A DNA stretch of 64,000 nt from Porphyridium purpureum (taxonomy: Eukaryota > Rhodophyta > Bangiophyceae > Porphyridiales > Porphyridiaceae): NCBI GenBank assembly GCA_008690995.1, contig VRMN01000009.1, positions 62,001-126,000 on the forward strand, read 5' to 3'. The notes beneath the pieces are model-generated. The model did not search any database. It saw only the letters and a list, made by a program, of their open reading frames with translations, and had not been told where the DNA came from. This document shows positions 52,913-60,512 of this stretch, piece after piece. Positions within the stretch are counted from its first letter, which is position 1. The number at the start of each line of letters is the position of its first letter. The position numbers were made by a program, and so were the translations under genes.

Positions 52913-54261
52913 AAGTGCGTCTCAAACAAATAGGACACTGCAAAATTTGTCTATTTTCATAGTAAATTATGAAATTTTACTATGAAGACGTGTTTCGGAG
53001 GGGGAAACAGGATGCTCAAACAAATAGGACACAAGCGTTTTGGCGCGCCCGGCGGCGGCCAGTCGACAAGAAGAGGGCGATTTCGGGCGGGAAATGGGGC
53101 GCGCGGGTGCGTTGACCGAGGCAGAGAAGCGTGCCATCTGGGGATGGCGCGCGGAGGGGCTGAAATTGTCCGATATAGCCACACGCGCGGATCGGTCCAG
53201 AAATGCCGTAAAACGCTTTCTGGACCAGCCCGACGCGACCCCAGGCTACGTCGGCAATCAGAATGCCCGTAAATTCACAGGACCCGCTCAAACGCGTGTT
53301 TTTAATAAACTTAGAGCGGCTCCTAGGAGCCCTCTAAAGGCTCTCACAATTCAGGTCAATACTGGCAGGTCCCAAAGGAAGCCGGTAAGCCGTGAGACAG
53401 TGAGGCGCAATATTGCCGATGATATCTCCTTTCGGCGTGCCATCGTCAGGCAGCCTCTTTCCCGTGAGAATCGGCTGCGTCGCGTGGCATTTGCCATGCA
53501 AAATCTGAATAAAATTGAAGAGCATAGAAAAGTCATCTTTACGGACGAAAAGAAGTTCAATTTAGATGGCCCTGATGGGTATTCTGGTCAGTGGGTCCGG
53601 ACAGGAGAGCTCCCGGATCGAGTCCGCCGTCATACGGGCGGCGGAAGTGTGATGTTTTGGATGGCAATTTCTTCCGCTGGGAAGATGGCGCTCCTGAAGA
53701 CCCCAGCAAGGATCACTTCAGAAAACTATGTGGCCATGCTGGAGTCCTCTCGAGTGGCGACCATCTTCAGTGAAACCCATCCAGAAGGATGGACATTCAT
53801 GCAGGACAATGCCCCTGCTCATGCGGCGCGGAATACAAAGTCCTTCTTCGCGCGCGAAGGATGGCATGTAATGGATTGGCCAGCGTACTCGCCAGACCTG
53901 AATCCGGTGGAGAACATGTGGAGCATTATGTCGCGCCGAATTTACGCAGGAAACAGGCAGTATGAGTCTCTCTCGGAGCTGGAGGCTGAAATCATAGAAG
54001 TCTGGGCGTCGATCACGAACGCAGAGGTTCGGAGCCTTCTGACGGGGGTGGAATGCACGTCTACACCGCTGCGTGAACATAGAGGGCGCGAACGCTCAGA
54101 ACTTCTAATCTCTAGAGCTCCATATAGTCTCTCTTTGTCAAATGTCCTATTTGTTTGAGCATCCTGTTTCCCCCTCGAAGACACGTCTTCATAGTAAACT
54201 TTCATAATTTACTATGAAAATGGACAAATTTTGCAGTGTCCTATTTGTTTGAGACGCACTT
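52913..54261 (+). mobile_element. Second Tc1-type transposon with long IR/DR termini
   Basis: A 1349-bp element between TA dinucleotides (52911-52912 and 54262-54263). Terminal inverted repeats of about 120 bp start AAGTGCGTCTC. Each holds two directly repeated copies of CTCAAACAAATAGGACA: an outer copy at the tip (52921-52938 and 54236-54253) and an inner copy about 94 bp inside (53015-53032; on the right about 54143-54159). This is the IR/DR arrangement of Sleeping Beauty-like Tc1 elements. Between the copies lies a palindrome TCATAGTAAA...TTTACTATGA. The two ends differ at only a few bases, so the copy is young. Confidence 0.92.
53094..54158 (+). CDS. Tc1-type DDE transposase with diverged C-terminus
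   Basis: 354 residues from MGRAGALTEAEKRAIWGW; the frame is open to 53040. A paired helix-turn-helix (LKLSDIATRADRSRNAVKRF) comes first. The catalytic triad is complete: VIFTDEKKF, FMQDNAPAHAA and SPDLNPVENMW, with 34 residues between the last two (DD34E). Beyond about residue 308 the usual Tc1 ending (GxxTKY) is missing. The frame instead reads TGVECTSTPLREHRGRERSE, and its last codons and stop lie inside the inner terminal repeat. This suggests a late frameshift or a lineage-specific tail. Overall similarity to the transposase at 5712 is only at family level, so these are two separate lineages. Confidence 0.9.
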   Translation: MGRAGALTEAEKRAIWGWRAEGLKLSDIATRADRSRNAVKRFLDQPDATPGYVGNQNARKFTGPAQTRVFNKLRAAPRSPLKALTIQVNTGRSQRKPVSRETVRRNIADDISFRRAIVRQPLSRENRLRRVAFAMQNLNKIEEHRKVIFTDEKKFNLDGPDGYSGQWVRTGELPDRVRRHTGGGSVMFWMAISSAGKMALLKTPARITSENYVAMLESSRVATIFSETHPEGWTFMQDNAPAHAARNTKSFFAREGWHVMDWPAYSPDLNPVENMWSIMSRRIYAGNRQYESLSELEAEIIEVWASITNAEVRSLLTGVECTSTPLREHRGRERSELLISRAPYSLSLSNVLFV

Positions 54262-54270
54262 TACTCCGGG

Positions 54271-54391
54271 TGTACTTTCGCTGTACTTTCGCTGTACTTT
54301 CGCTGTACTTTCGCTGTACTTTCGCTGTACTTTCGCTGTACTTTCGCTGTACTTTCGCTGTACTTTCGCTGTACTTTCGCTGTACTTTCGC
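54271..54391 (+). repeat. 11-bp minisatellite, 11 perfect copies of TGTACTTTCGC
   Basis: Eleven exact head-to-tail copies of TGTACTTTCGC and then a partial TGTAC. The unit carries the GTAC core found elsewhere in this window's intergenic DNA. The array begins 8 bp after the TA duplication of the adjacent transposon, whose TA target sits inside a TGTAC-like word of the same repeat context. Confidence 0.95.
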
Positions 54392-54958
54392 TGTACCCAG
54401 TTGGTGTGCGAGCTGTGTTTGGGCGTGAGATTCTGTGCGTGTGCGCGCTGGAACGGCACGCGCGTGTGCTGGAGGTGTGTGCTTATTTCGGTAGTTTTGA
54501 CTAGTCTGCGGAGATGGGGCGCGTGTGCGTGGAAGGCAATATCCGTCACGTGCCGGCACCTCTTTCCCTTCCAAAGTGCGCGTGGTTTCGGGGGAGGGGC
54601 GTCGAATCTGGCACTCCGTACGAGAGAGATGAATCACGCACGTCCACAGTAGCGTCTAGCGCCTAGAGCACCTGCAGTGGCCGGTTGTCGTCAACTTGAT
54701 GTGCGCTCGACTCATAATCCAGCGCCATGCGCTTAAAAGGAATAGTCACACGCACGCGGCAATGCGGCAATGCACGCAGAGTGAAAGGAGCGCAGGCGGT
54801 GTGTGGCGTGACCTTGGTGCGACGAGCGTGAGAGAAGAAGGAGAAACGGAAGGAAGAGCGAGAGGTAGAGGTGTGACCGGGTTGAGGGAGGGTGGCTCGA
54901 GGTGATCGCTGAGGTGTGGCGTTGGCGTGAGCGACGTGGAAGCGCAGTGTGACGGACT

Positions 54959-54990
54959 GAGAGAGAGAGAGTGTGTGTGTGTGTGTGCGT
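54959..54990 (+). repeat. (GA)n(GT)n microsatellite in the leader of the beta-barrel gene
   Basis: A GA run passing straight into a GT run, ending about 20 bp before the ATG at 55010. The layout is the same as at 7103-7165. Confidence 0.85.
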
Positions 54991-55009
54991 ACGTGCCGTT
55001 TTCGTCAAG

Positions 55010-55756
55010 ATGTTTGGGCAGCAGAACAAGGGCAACAAGCAGATTTGCCGCGTGGCGTATGGCAAGTGGGGTTACGATCATGAGCAGGGCAAGTCGCAGT
55101 TGTCCCTGACGCCGGCGTTCTACTCGGCAAGCAACTCGTACACGCTCGAGGCCGCGTACAGGATTGATGACGTGTGGAGCGTGTATGGCGCGGTCGACTT
55201 GGTCGACACCTCGCTGAACCACTTTGGCGGCGTCGGATCCGTCACGCTGGGCGATCAGAAGGTCAATGTCGACGCTGCGTACAACCCGCGCGCCGACCAC
55301 CTGATCGCCAAGGCGTCCACCAAGATCGAGGACGTGGCCCTCACGGCGCACGTCAGCCTCCCGGCTTTCAAGGCCAGCCCCTTCGAGACGCACAAGGAGA
55401 AGATCGAGGCGGCGGTGAGCGTGTCGGCAGATGACAAGGTAGAGCTGTCCTACGACATCCAGGCCGCCCAGGCGTACGTTCGCTACGACCGCGTGCTCGA
55501 CTACAAGAGCACGGCTCGTATCGAGTATGGCCTCAAGGACCAGAAAGACCACTCGGTCGCTCTCAAGCTCACGCACAAGGCCGACAAGGACAACACGTTC
55601 ACGGCAGACGTCGACATCACCGGCAAGAAGTACGCGCTCAAATGGGCCAGCAACGCGGACAACGGCAAGTGGACGATCAAGACGGCCATTCCGTTTGACA
55701 AGAGCCCGAAGGACGGAACGCTCACCATCAAGCGCCGATTCGATCTGGAATTGTAG
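55010..55756 (+). CDS. Beta-barrel outer-membrane-type protein, possibly OEP24-like
   Basis: 248 residues from MFGQQNKGNKQI; the frame is open to 54971 through GT repeats. The whole protein alternates polar and hydrophobic residues in strands ending in aromatic or charged turns (SYTLEAAYRID, VWSVYGAVDLV, VNVDAAYNPRAD, VELSYDIQAAQAYVRYDR). The C-terminal half (TFTADVDITGKKYALKWASN, then TIKRRFDLEL) resembles plastid outer-envelope channel OEP24. No signal peptide is present, as expected for envelope or mitochondrial outer-membrane barrels. Codons are strongly biased to GC-ending ones (CTC, AAG, GAC), suggesting high expression. A VDAC-type porin is the main alternative. Confidence 0.55.
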   Translation: MFGQQNKGNKQICRVAYGKWGYDHEQGKSQLSLTPAFYSASNSYTLEAAYRIDDVWSVYGAVDLVDTSLNHFGGVGSVTLGDQKVNVDAAYNPRADHLIAKASTKIEDVALTAHVSLPAFKASPFETHKEKIEAAVSVSADDKVELSYDIQAAQAYVRYDRVLDYKSTARIEYGLKDQKDHSVALKLTHKADKDNTFTADVDITGKKYALKWASNADNGKWTIKTAIPFDKSPKDGTLTIKRRFDLEL

Positions 55757-55909
55757 GCGCAGCTGCCCTGGTGGGCTCCCGAGTAGCTAGGCTAATTTGG
55801 TAGATGAGACGAAGCGACTCTAGGTAGGAAGTGAGTCGGGCTCTGTTTCTGGGGACAGCAGCTGCAGCGCATTGGTCAGGTCATTGCGAAGGTCTTTCCT
55901 TCTTCTCCT

Positions 55910-55954
<45 letters not shown>

Positions 55955-56133
55955 GAACGCCGTCTCCCACGCTCTTTGCGCCCCCCGCCCATTCCTGCCC
56001 GTTCTTGTGTGTCAAAGGGGCTCCAGCTCAACTGTACCCCGGTCGCATTCCACAAACATGATCTCGTGTTACCTCGCCAGTCCTCCAAGGTTGGGACGCA
56101 AAGCCGCGCGCGTTCGTCGAGCTGTGGGGAAGG
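55757..56133. other. Short intergenic region with poly-T
   Basis: Contains a 40-base T homopolymer at 55912-55951 preceded by CTTCTTCTCC, and ACTGTAC at about 56031, about 100 bp before the epimerase start. Nothing else is seen. Confidence 0.5.
55912..55951 (+). repeat. 40-base poly-T tract
   Basis: An unbroken run of 40 T. It could be a retroposed tail in reverse orientation, a slippage product or an assembly/sequencing-sensitive site. No SINE or gene fragment is visible next to it. Confidence 0.85.
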
Positions 56134-57255
56134 ATGGCTGCATCCACGCTCACCACCACGTATGCTGCGGCCTTCACAACGCTGCAGTCGGCTCCTGGAA
56201 TCTGGAAGCGATGTGACAACAGCAGCGGCAGTGCGCGATTCGTATGCAGCACACGATCGCGTGTGACGTTCAGGAAACGTGCGTCAGCGCCGATGATGGC
56301 TGAAGCGGCGCCGTACGGAAAGATGCGGATCGCAGTCGCTGGAGGAACTGGGTTTGTTGGGTCAAAGCTGACGAAACGCCTCATCGAAGACGGGAACACC
56401 GTCGTGCTGCTGGCGCGCTCACCAGCCGTTGCGCTGGGCATGCTTCCGGGCGCAGAAGCCGCTCGGTTCAATGCAGGAGCCGAGCCGCTGGGCAAGGAGG
56501 AGCAGAGCAAGCTGAATGAGGTCATCGAAGGGTGTGATGCAGTCGTAAACCTGGCGGGAGAACCCATTGCCGAGGGCCGATGGACCGATGCTCGCAAAAA
56601 GCAGCTCGTCGATTCGCGCGTTAACAGTACCTTGGCACTGGCCGATGCCATACAGGCCGCGCAGAACAAGCCGGCCGTGTTCGTCAGTGGTTCAGCCATT
56701 GGTTATTATGGCACCTCAGAGACCGCCGAATTCGACGAAAGTGCACCGCCCGGCGCAGACTTCTTGGCGTCTGTCTGTATCAAGTGGGAAGAAGCAGCCG
56801 ACAAGGTCGCTTCACAAGTGCGCACCGTAAAACTGCGCACGGGCATTGTACTGGGAGCCTCTGGCGGTGCCTTGGCCAAAATGATGCCACTCTTTACAGT
56901 ATTCTTGGGCGGACCGCTTGGCAGTGGTACGCAATGGGTGTCTTGGATTCACATTGACGACGAGGTCGGCATTATTGTGCACGCGCTTCAGAGCAAGTCC
57001 GTGCAAGGAGCGCTCAATGGAACTGCGCCGAAACCAGTAACCTTTTCAGAAATGTGTGCCGCCCTGGGCCGCGCCATGCGCCGGCCGAGCTGGCTCCCAG
57101 CCCCGGGCGTGGCCTTGCAGATTTTGCTCGGTGAAAGCAGCACTTTGGTGCTGGACGGGCAAAAAGTGCTCCCGAAACGCACGCTGGAGTCTGGTTACAA
57201 GTTCAAGTATTCGACCATTGACGAGGCAATGACGGAGATCGTACAATCCATTTGA
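56134..57255 (+). CDS. SDR39U1/SulA-like epimerase-family protein, plastid (GC1-like)
   Basis: 373 residues. The first ~60 are Ser/Thr/Ala/Arg-rich and poor in acidic residues, a likely plastid transit peptide. The rest is an NAD(P)-binding atypical short-chain dehydrogenase: MRIAVAGGTGFVGSKL (Rossmann glycines at 70-76), VVNLAGEPI, GSAIGYYG, LRTGIVLG, WIHIDDEV and a C-terminal substrate domain (FNGTAPKPVTF-like, here LNGTAPKPVTF). Bacterial YfcH/SulA and Arabidopsis GC1 (giant chloroplast 1) belong here; GC1 is needed for normal plastid division. The reaction catalysed is not known for this family. Confidence 0.85.
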   Translation: MAASTLTTTYAAAFTTLQSAPGIWKRCDNSSGSARFVCSTRSRVTFRKRASAPMMAEAAPYGKMRIAVAGGTGFVGSKLTKRLIEDGNTVVLLARSPAVALGMLPGAEAARFNAGAEPLGKEEQSKLNEVIEGCDAVVNLAGEPIAEGRWTDARKKQLVDSRVNSTLALADAIQAAQNKPAVFVSGSAIGYYGTSETAEFDESAPPGADFLASVCIKWEEAADKVASQVRTVKLRTGIVLGASGGALAKMMPLFTVFLGGPLGSGTQWVSWIHIDDEVGIIVHALQSKSVQGALNGTAPKPVTFSEMCAALGRAMRRPSWLPAPGVALQILLGESSTLVLDGQKVLPKRTLESGYKFKYSTIDEAMTEIVQSI

Positions 57256-57381
57256 GGGTAGTCGAGCATAATCTGTCGCGAGTGGAGGTCAGCAGCACAT
57301 GCGTGGTTTACGAGATCCTGCGAAGCGATTGGCAAGGCGTACCGCATCACTTTCGTGCGCCATTTCCCCCTTATCCCTTGT

Positions 57382-58515
57382 CTAAAGAATCGCTTCATCA
57401 TTTCCAGAGTCGGCGTCTCCGTACCCTTCGTCGTCGTCCACTTTCTCAAACTCTCCATACTCATCCTCCTCATCTGAATTTGAAGACGAGCCACCGCCAT
57501 CATCGTCACCACTCGACGCATTCTCGGCGTCCGAACCCTTTTCGTCCGCCTGTCCTGGCCGCTCACCGCCTTCAGCGTCTGCTTCCGGATCAGGCTCATT
57601 TTCAAACAGAAGGGCAGCTTGGCTCTTGACGCGCTGCCCTTCGTCATCGCGTGCAGAAACGCGTTGCTTCTTTCGTCTGGGTCCAGATTTAGCTTCGGCT
57701 TCACCGGGACGCTTTCGAGACTTGGGAAGCTCAATGATGAACAGTTCCCCAGGAGCCGAACGTTCGAGCAATGATAGACCATCTTTACCCAGCTCTAGTT
57801 GAGCGCCTCTGGACATTCTGTCCCTTGTCTTTTGCTGGGTCGCCAGCTGCTTCTCTTCCTGCTGATGCCGGTCAGTGCCATCCCTCAGATGTGGCACGAC
57901 GTTCCACCACGCGTCAAGCCTTTCCTGACAAGAATCACTCACCCGTTGCGCCGTCGTTGAGCTGCGTCTTGCGCGCTGTTCTATGGTGTCGTGTACGCCT
58001 TTTCGAAGCTGCTCAGAAACTTGCTCCGAAGTCAAAGTGGCGAGCTCCGAGGGCTTTGTTGTCACCGCCGGTCGCGCACTTTGAACGTGCCCGGCTAGGT
58101 GAGCCTCCAGTGTGAGGAAATCAGCAACTTCTAGTCTTCGCAGGGCACTGTCCTCGGCGGCCTGTGTGCGCAGAGGGCGCGGAACGAGACTCTGAAGTCG
58201 CGGTGGGAACTTGATCGGCGCTGCATTCGCCAAATTTTGTGTTTGTGCAAGTGGCAGCGATCCCGAAACTGGCGATCCCGATACTGGAGCACCGACCGTG
58301 GCTTCTTGCTTGACGGCTTGACTCCCAAGACCACCTGCACCGGTCATTCCGGTGCCTGCAGATCCAGATAAACCTGCCGAACCTCGAACCTTGCTGTACT
58401 GTTCGCTCTCCCACTCTGACAGTGTTATGCCATAGCGCTGCTGCTGGTTGCGAAAGGCTACAGCTGTCGCGATGGCTCTCTGGCCGCCCCGCCCGCCTCG
58501 CCCGCGGCCCGCCAT
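57382..58515 (-). CDS. RPC31/POLR3G-like RNA polymerase III subunit (probable)
   Basis: 377 residues. The layout matches Rpc31 proteins: a Gly/Arg N-terminus (MAGRGRGGRGGQ), a proline-rich step (PIKFPPRLQSLVPRPL) followed by a helical region (ALRRLEVADFLTLEAHL), a basic middle (SRKRPGEAEAKSGPRRKKQR) and a long, very acidic tail ending EYGEFEKVDDDEGYGDADSG and NDEA, like the ends of POLR3G/Rpc31. This subunit takes part in initiation by RNA polymerase III with RPC82 and RPC34 in the nucleus. Sequence identity is low and much of the protein is disordered, so another acidic nuclear protein is possible. It is longer than yeast Rpc31 (about 250 residues). Confidence 0.55.
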   Translation of the reverse strand: MAGRGRGGRGGQRAIATAVAFRNQQQRYGITLSEWESEQYSKVRGSAGLSGSAGTGMTGAGGLGSQAVKQEATVGAPVSGSPVSGSLPLAQTQNLANAAPIKFPPRLQSLVPRPLRTQAAEDSALRRLEVADFLTLEAHLAGHVQSARPAVTTKPSELATLTSEQVSEQLRKGVHDTIEQRARRSSTTAQRVSDSCQERLDAWWNVVPHLRDGTDRHQQEEKQLATQQKTRDRMSRGAQLELGKDGLSLLERSAPGELFIIELPKSRKRPGEAEAKSGPRRKKQRVSARDDEGQRVKSQAALLFENEPDPEADAEGGERPGQADEKGSDAENASSGDDDGGGSSSNSDEEDEYGEFEKVDDDEGYGDADSGNDEAIL

Positions 58516-58641
58516 CCTGGGCAGACACCACCTCTACGTTCATCTGTTGACCCCAAAGAAACTCCGTCGGCATCGGACGGCATGTTGTTGCAACGCCCGA
58601 CTGTTTATGAATGTGATGCCCGACGTACTTTATTTCGCTAG

Positions 58642-59733
58642 TTAGAGTTTGGCGATCGGTTGCGCGGGAGTGATGGACAGGGATGGCTGGACACGCGCGC
58701 GCACATTCTGTATGAACTCGCCAACCTGCTCGATGTAACGATTGGGAAACATTTTGTAATGCGTGCAATGCGGCGAAGACTCGAAGTCAGTTTGCATGGT
58801 GATGCGTTGCTTGCCCGCGCGCGTGCCGCAAGCGCTACGCGCGCGCGCGACCTGCTTGACCCATTCGTGGTCGCAGACATGATCGCATGTCGAAAATAAG
58901 TATAGCTCGCCCAGGTACAGCTCTGCGCCTGTTCGAGCGCACTCCATAAAGTCGTGAAACTCGTGGCGCGAGGCTTGGTCTGCAGGTACACAGGCGCGCT
59001 GCGCGCTCCACCACACATACAGGATCGACTCAATTGCGTGCTCCGCTAATGCTCCGCTGCCAAACGAGGACTTTAACCAGGGCGTGCTTTCAATGAGCGC
59101 TCGACTGGTCGCATGTGTGTTGTTTTTCGTGTTGCAAGGGGAGCTGTCGAACACCACGCCCGCCCAGTTGGATTTGAACCACGTTGCTGCGGCCTCCCAC
59201 TTGCTGAGTAATTGTGCGCCAAACTTAGTACGGTCGTCGTTGTCTTCGTGGCTGCGCTCCTCCAGCAACCCACATCCCAGCACAAGTTGCGGCTCGACGA
59301 GCAGTTCGACCAGTCTTTGGAACATGTACGTGCCTCCATTGCTAAATGACATGAGCCACACTCCGTGCCGGGTGCCAAACTCGCGCAGCTCCGTGTGCAT
59401 ATACATCTGCATGACCACGCTCGCCACAAACGCACGCTGCGTTCGCGGATCCATCGACAAAATGACGTGCTTTGGTGCGGTGATTCGCGCCGACGCACTG
59501 CCGAGCGCGGATGAAAGCGCCTGGCAAATTTTCTCCACGTGAAGGTCGGCTGCTCCCAACCAGCCTAGCACAAGCCACGCCCCTCCATGGTTCACGCGCG
59601 AGCCTTCTCCAGATGGAAGAATGACTCTAATCTCGGCCATGGTTTGCGCAGACGCCATGTCGCTGGCGCCATTCACGTCTCGGTGTTCCAAGTAACCAGT
59701 GTCGACCATCGACCCGCGGACGTGGGAGCGCAA
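58642..59733 (-). CDS. TMEM53/DUF829-family alpha/beta-hydrolase-like protein
   Basis: 363 residues. The DUF829 pattern is visible. GGAWLVLGWLGAADLHVEKI starts the domain. The nucleophile-elbow-like HGVWLMSFSNGGTYMFQRL follows, then AGVVFDSSPC, LYLFSTCDHVCDHEWV (the acidic-residue turn) and HCTHYKMFPNRYIEQVGEFI with a conserved His near the end. Ser in FSNGG, an Asp and a late His would form the triad. TMEM53 is a nuclear-envelope/ER protein in animals; the substrate of the family is unknown. Met codons at about residues 26 and 32 are alternative starts. It lies 126 bp upstream of the RPC31-like gene on the same strand. Confidence 0.75.
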   Translation of the reverse strand: MRSHVRGSMVDTGYLEHRDVNGASDMASAQTMAEIRVILPSGEGSRVNHGGAWLVLGWLGAADLHVEKICQALSSALGSASARITAPKHVILSMDPRTQRAFVASVVMQMYMHTELREFGTRHGVWLMSFSNGGTYMFQRLVELLVEPQLVLGCGLLEERSHEDNDDRTKFGAQLLSKWEAAATWFKSNWAGVVFDSSPCNTKNNTHATSRALIESTPWLKSSFGSGALAEHAIESILYVWWSAQRACVPADQASRHEFHDFMECARTGAELYLGELYLFSTCDHVCDHEWVKQVARARSACGTRAGKQRITMQTDFESSPHCTHYKMFPNRYIEQVGEFIQNVRARVQPSLSITPAQPIAKL

Positions 59734-59924
59734 ACAAGCAAAGCCAGCATGGCGTGGAACCGGGCGGATAGCGCACAGACAGAGAGAAACACGAAGTGGA
59801 CAGCGATCTGGAATATTATTTTCTGTCTCGTACTGAACACTAATAGTGCGGGCGACAGCTCAGCACGGTGGACTGCTTCGCAGTCTAGCGCAATCGCAGG
59901 CTTCCTTGTCTGCCTTGCGGTTGC

Positions 59925-60512
59925 CTACTTGTTATCTAGGTTGAGGGGCGAGAGCAGCTTATCAAAAAAGTCCTTGAACATGTTGCTGGATGCAGACGGC
60001 TTTTCCGCGAGGCGCACGGGCTCGTCTGGGAACTCCTTGAGCTGGAAACCGTACTCGAGGGGCCCTGCCTTCTGAAGCTTGGGGAAAAGCCGAAATGCGC
60101 CCTTGAGCAAGGCGTCTTCATTCTCATAAATAGCCTCCTCAATTTTGCTGGATCGGTCGACGGCCAGACTGCCGACTGGATACCAGTTCTTATCGTCCTG
60201 CGGCCGGATCCACACATTATACTCTGGCATGCCTGAGCTCTGCATCTTCTCATACTTCTGTGCGGCCGCCTCCCGCTCCAGCTGGCCCTTGGACTTCTCG
60301 CGCGTCTTTGGCGGCTCTCCAAACCCTTTCCACTCCTCCCCAGACGGGGAGGCCTGATCTTCCTGCTCCTGCATGCGCAGCGCCACGCGCCGCGGTGCGC
60401 GCGCAGCGACCAACCCATCCAGCCGACACGCAGCTCTCCCTCCTACCTCCACATCCTTTCCATATCCCGCCGCGCCCACGCCCGTTCCCACAAACGCTCC
60501 GACCGCTCTCAT
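59925..60512 (-). CDS. HHL1-like plastid protein (DUF6523-type)
   Basis: 195 residues from MRAVGAFVGTG; the frame is open to 60617. The first ~47 residues are a transit-like leader ending RRVALRMQ. The core (about 97-170) has YNVWIRPQDDKNWYPVGSL, AVDRSSKIEEAIYENEDALL, KGAFRLFPKL and LEYGFQLKEFPDEP. This closely matches the cyanobacterial HHL1-like family, related to plant HHL1 (hypersensitive to high light 1), which helps protect photosystem II. It is expected at the thylakoid or stroma. The C-terminus (MFKDFFDKLLSPLNLDNK) is an amphipathic helix. The gene supports a photosynthetic host. Confidence 0.75.
   Translation of the reverse strand: MRAVGAFVGTGVGAAGYGKDVEVGGRAACRLDGLVAARAPRRVALRMQEQEDQASPSGEEWKGFGEPPKTREKSKGQLEREAAAQKYEKMQSSGMPEYNVWIRPQDDKNWYPVGSLAVDRSSKIEEAIYENEDALLKGAFRLFPKLQKAGPLEYGFQLKEFPDEPVRLAEKPSASSNMFKDFFDKLLSPLNLDNK

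Larger units (their letters stand above)
54264..55009. other. Intergenic region with minisatellite and purine-rich leader
   Basis: Begins with the 11-bp tandem repeat (listed separately), then mixed sequence without a gene, then a purine-rich leader from about 54800 that ends in (GA)n(GT)n before the beta-barrel gene. Confidence 0.5.

Noticed and set aside
59160-59185. GTGGTTCAAATCC resembling a tRNA T-arm
   Set aside because: It lies within the TMEM53-like coding sequence (WFKSNW) and no tRNA can be folded around it.
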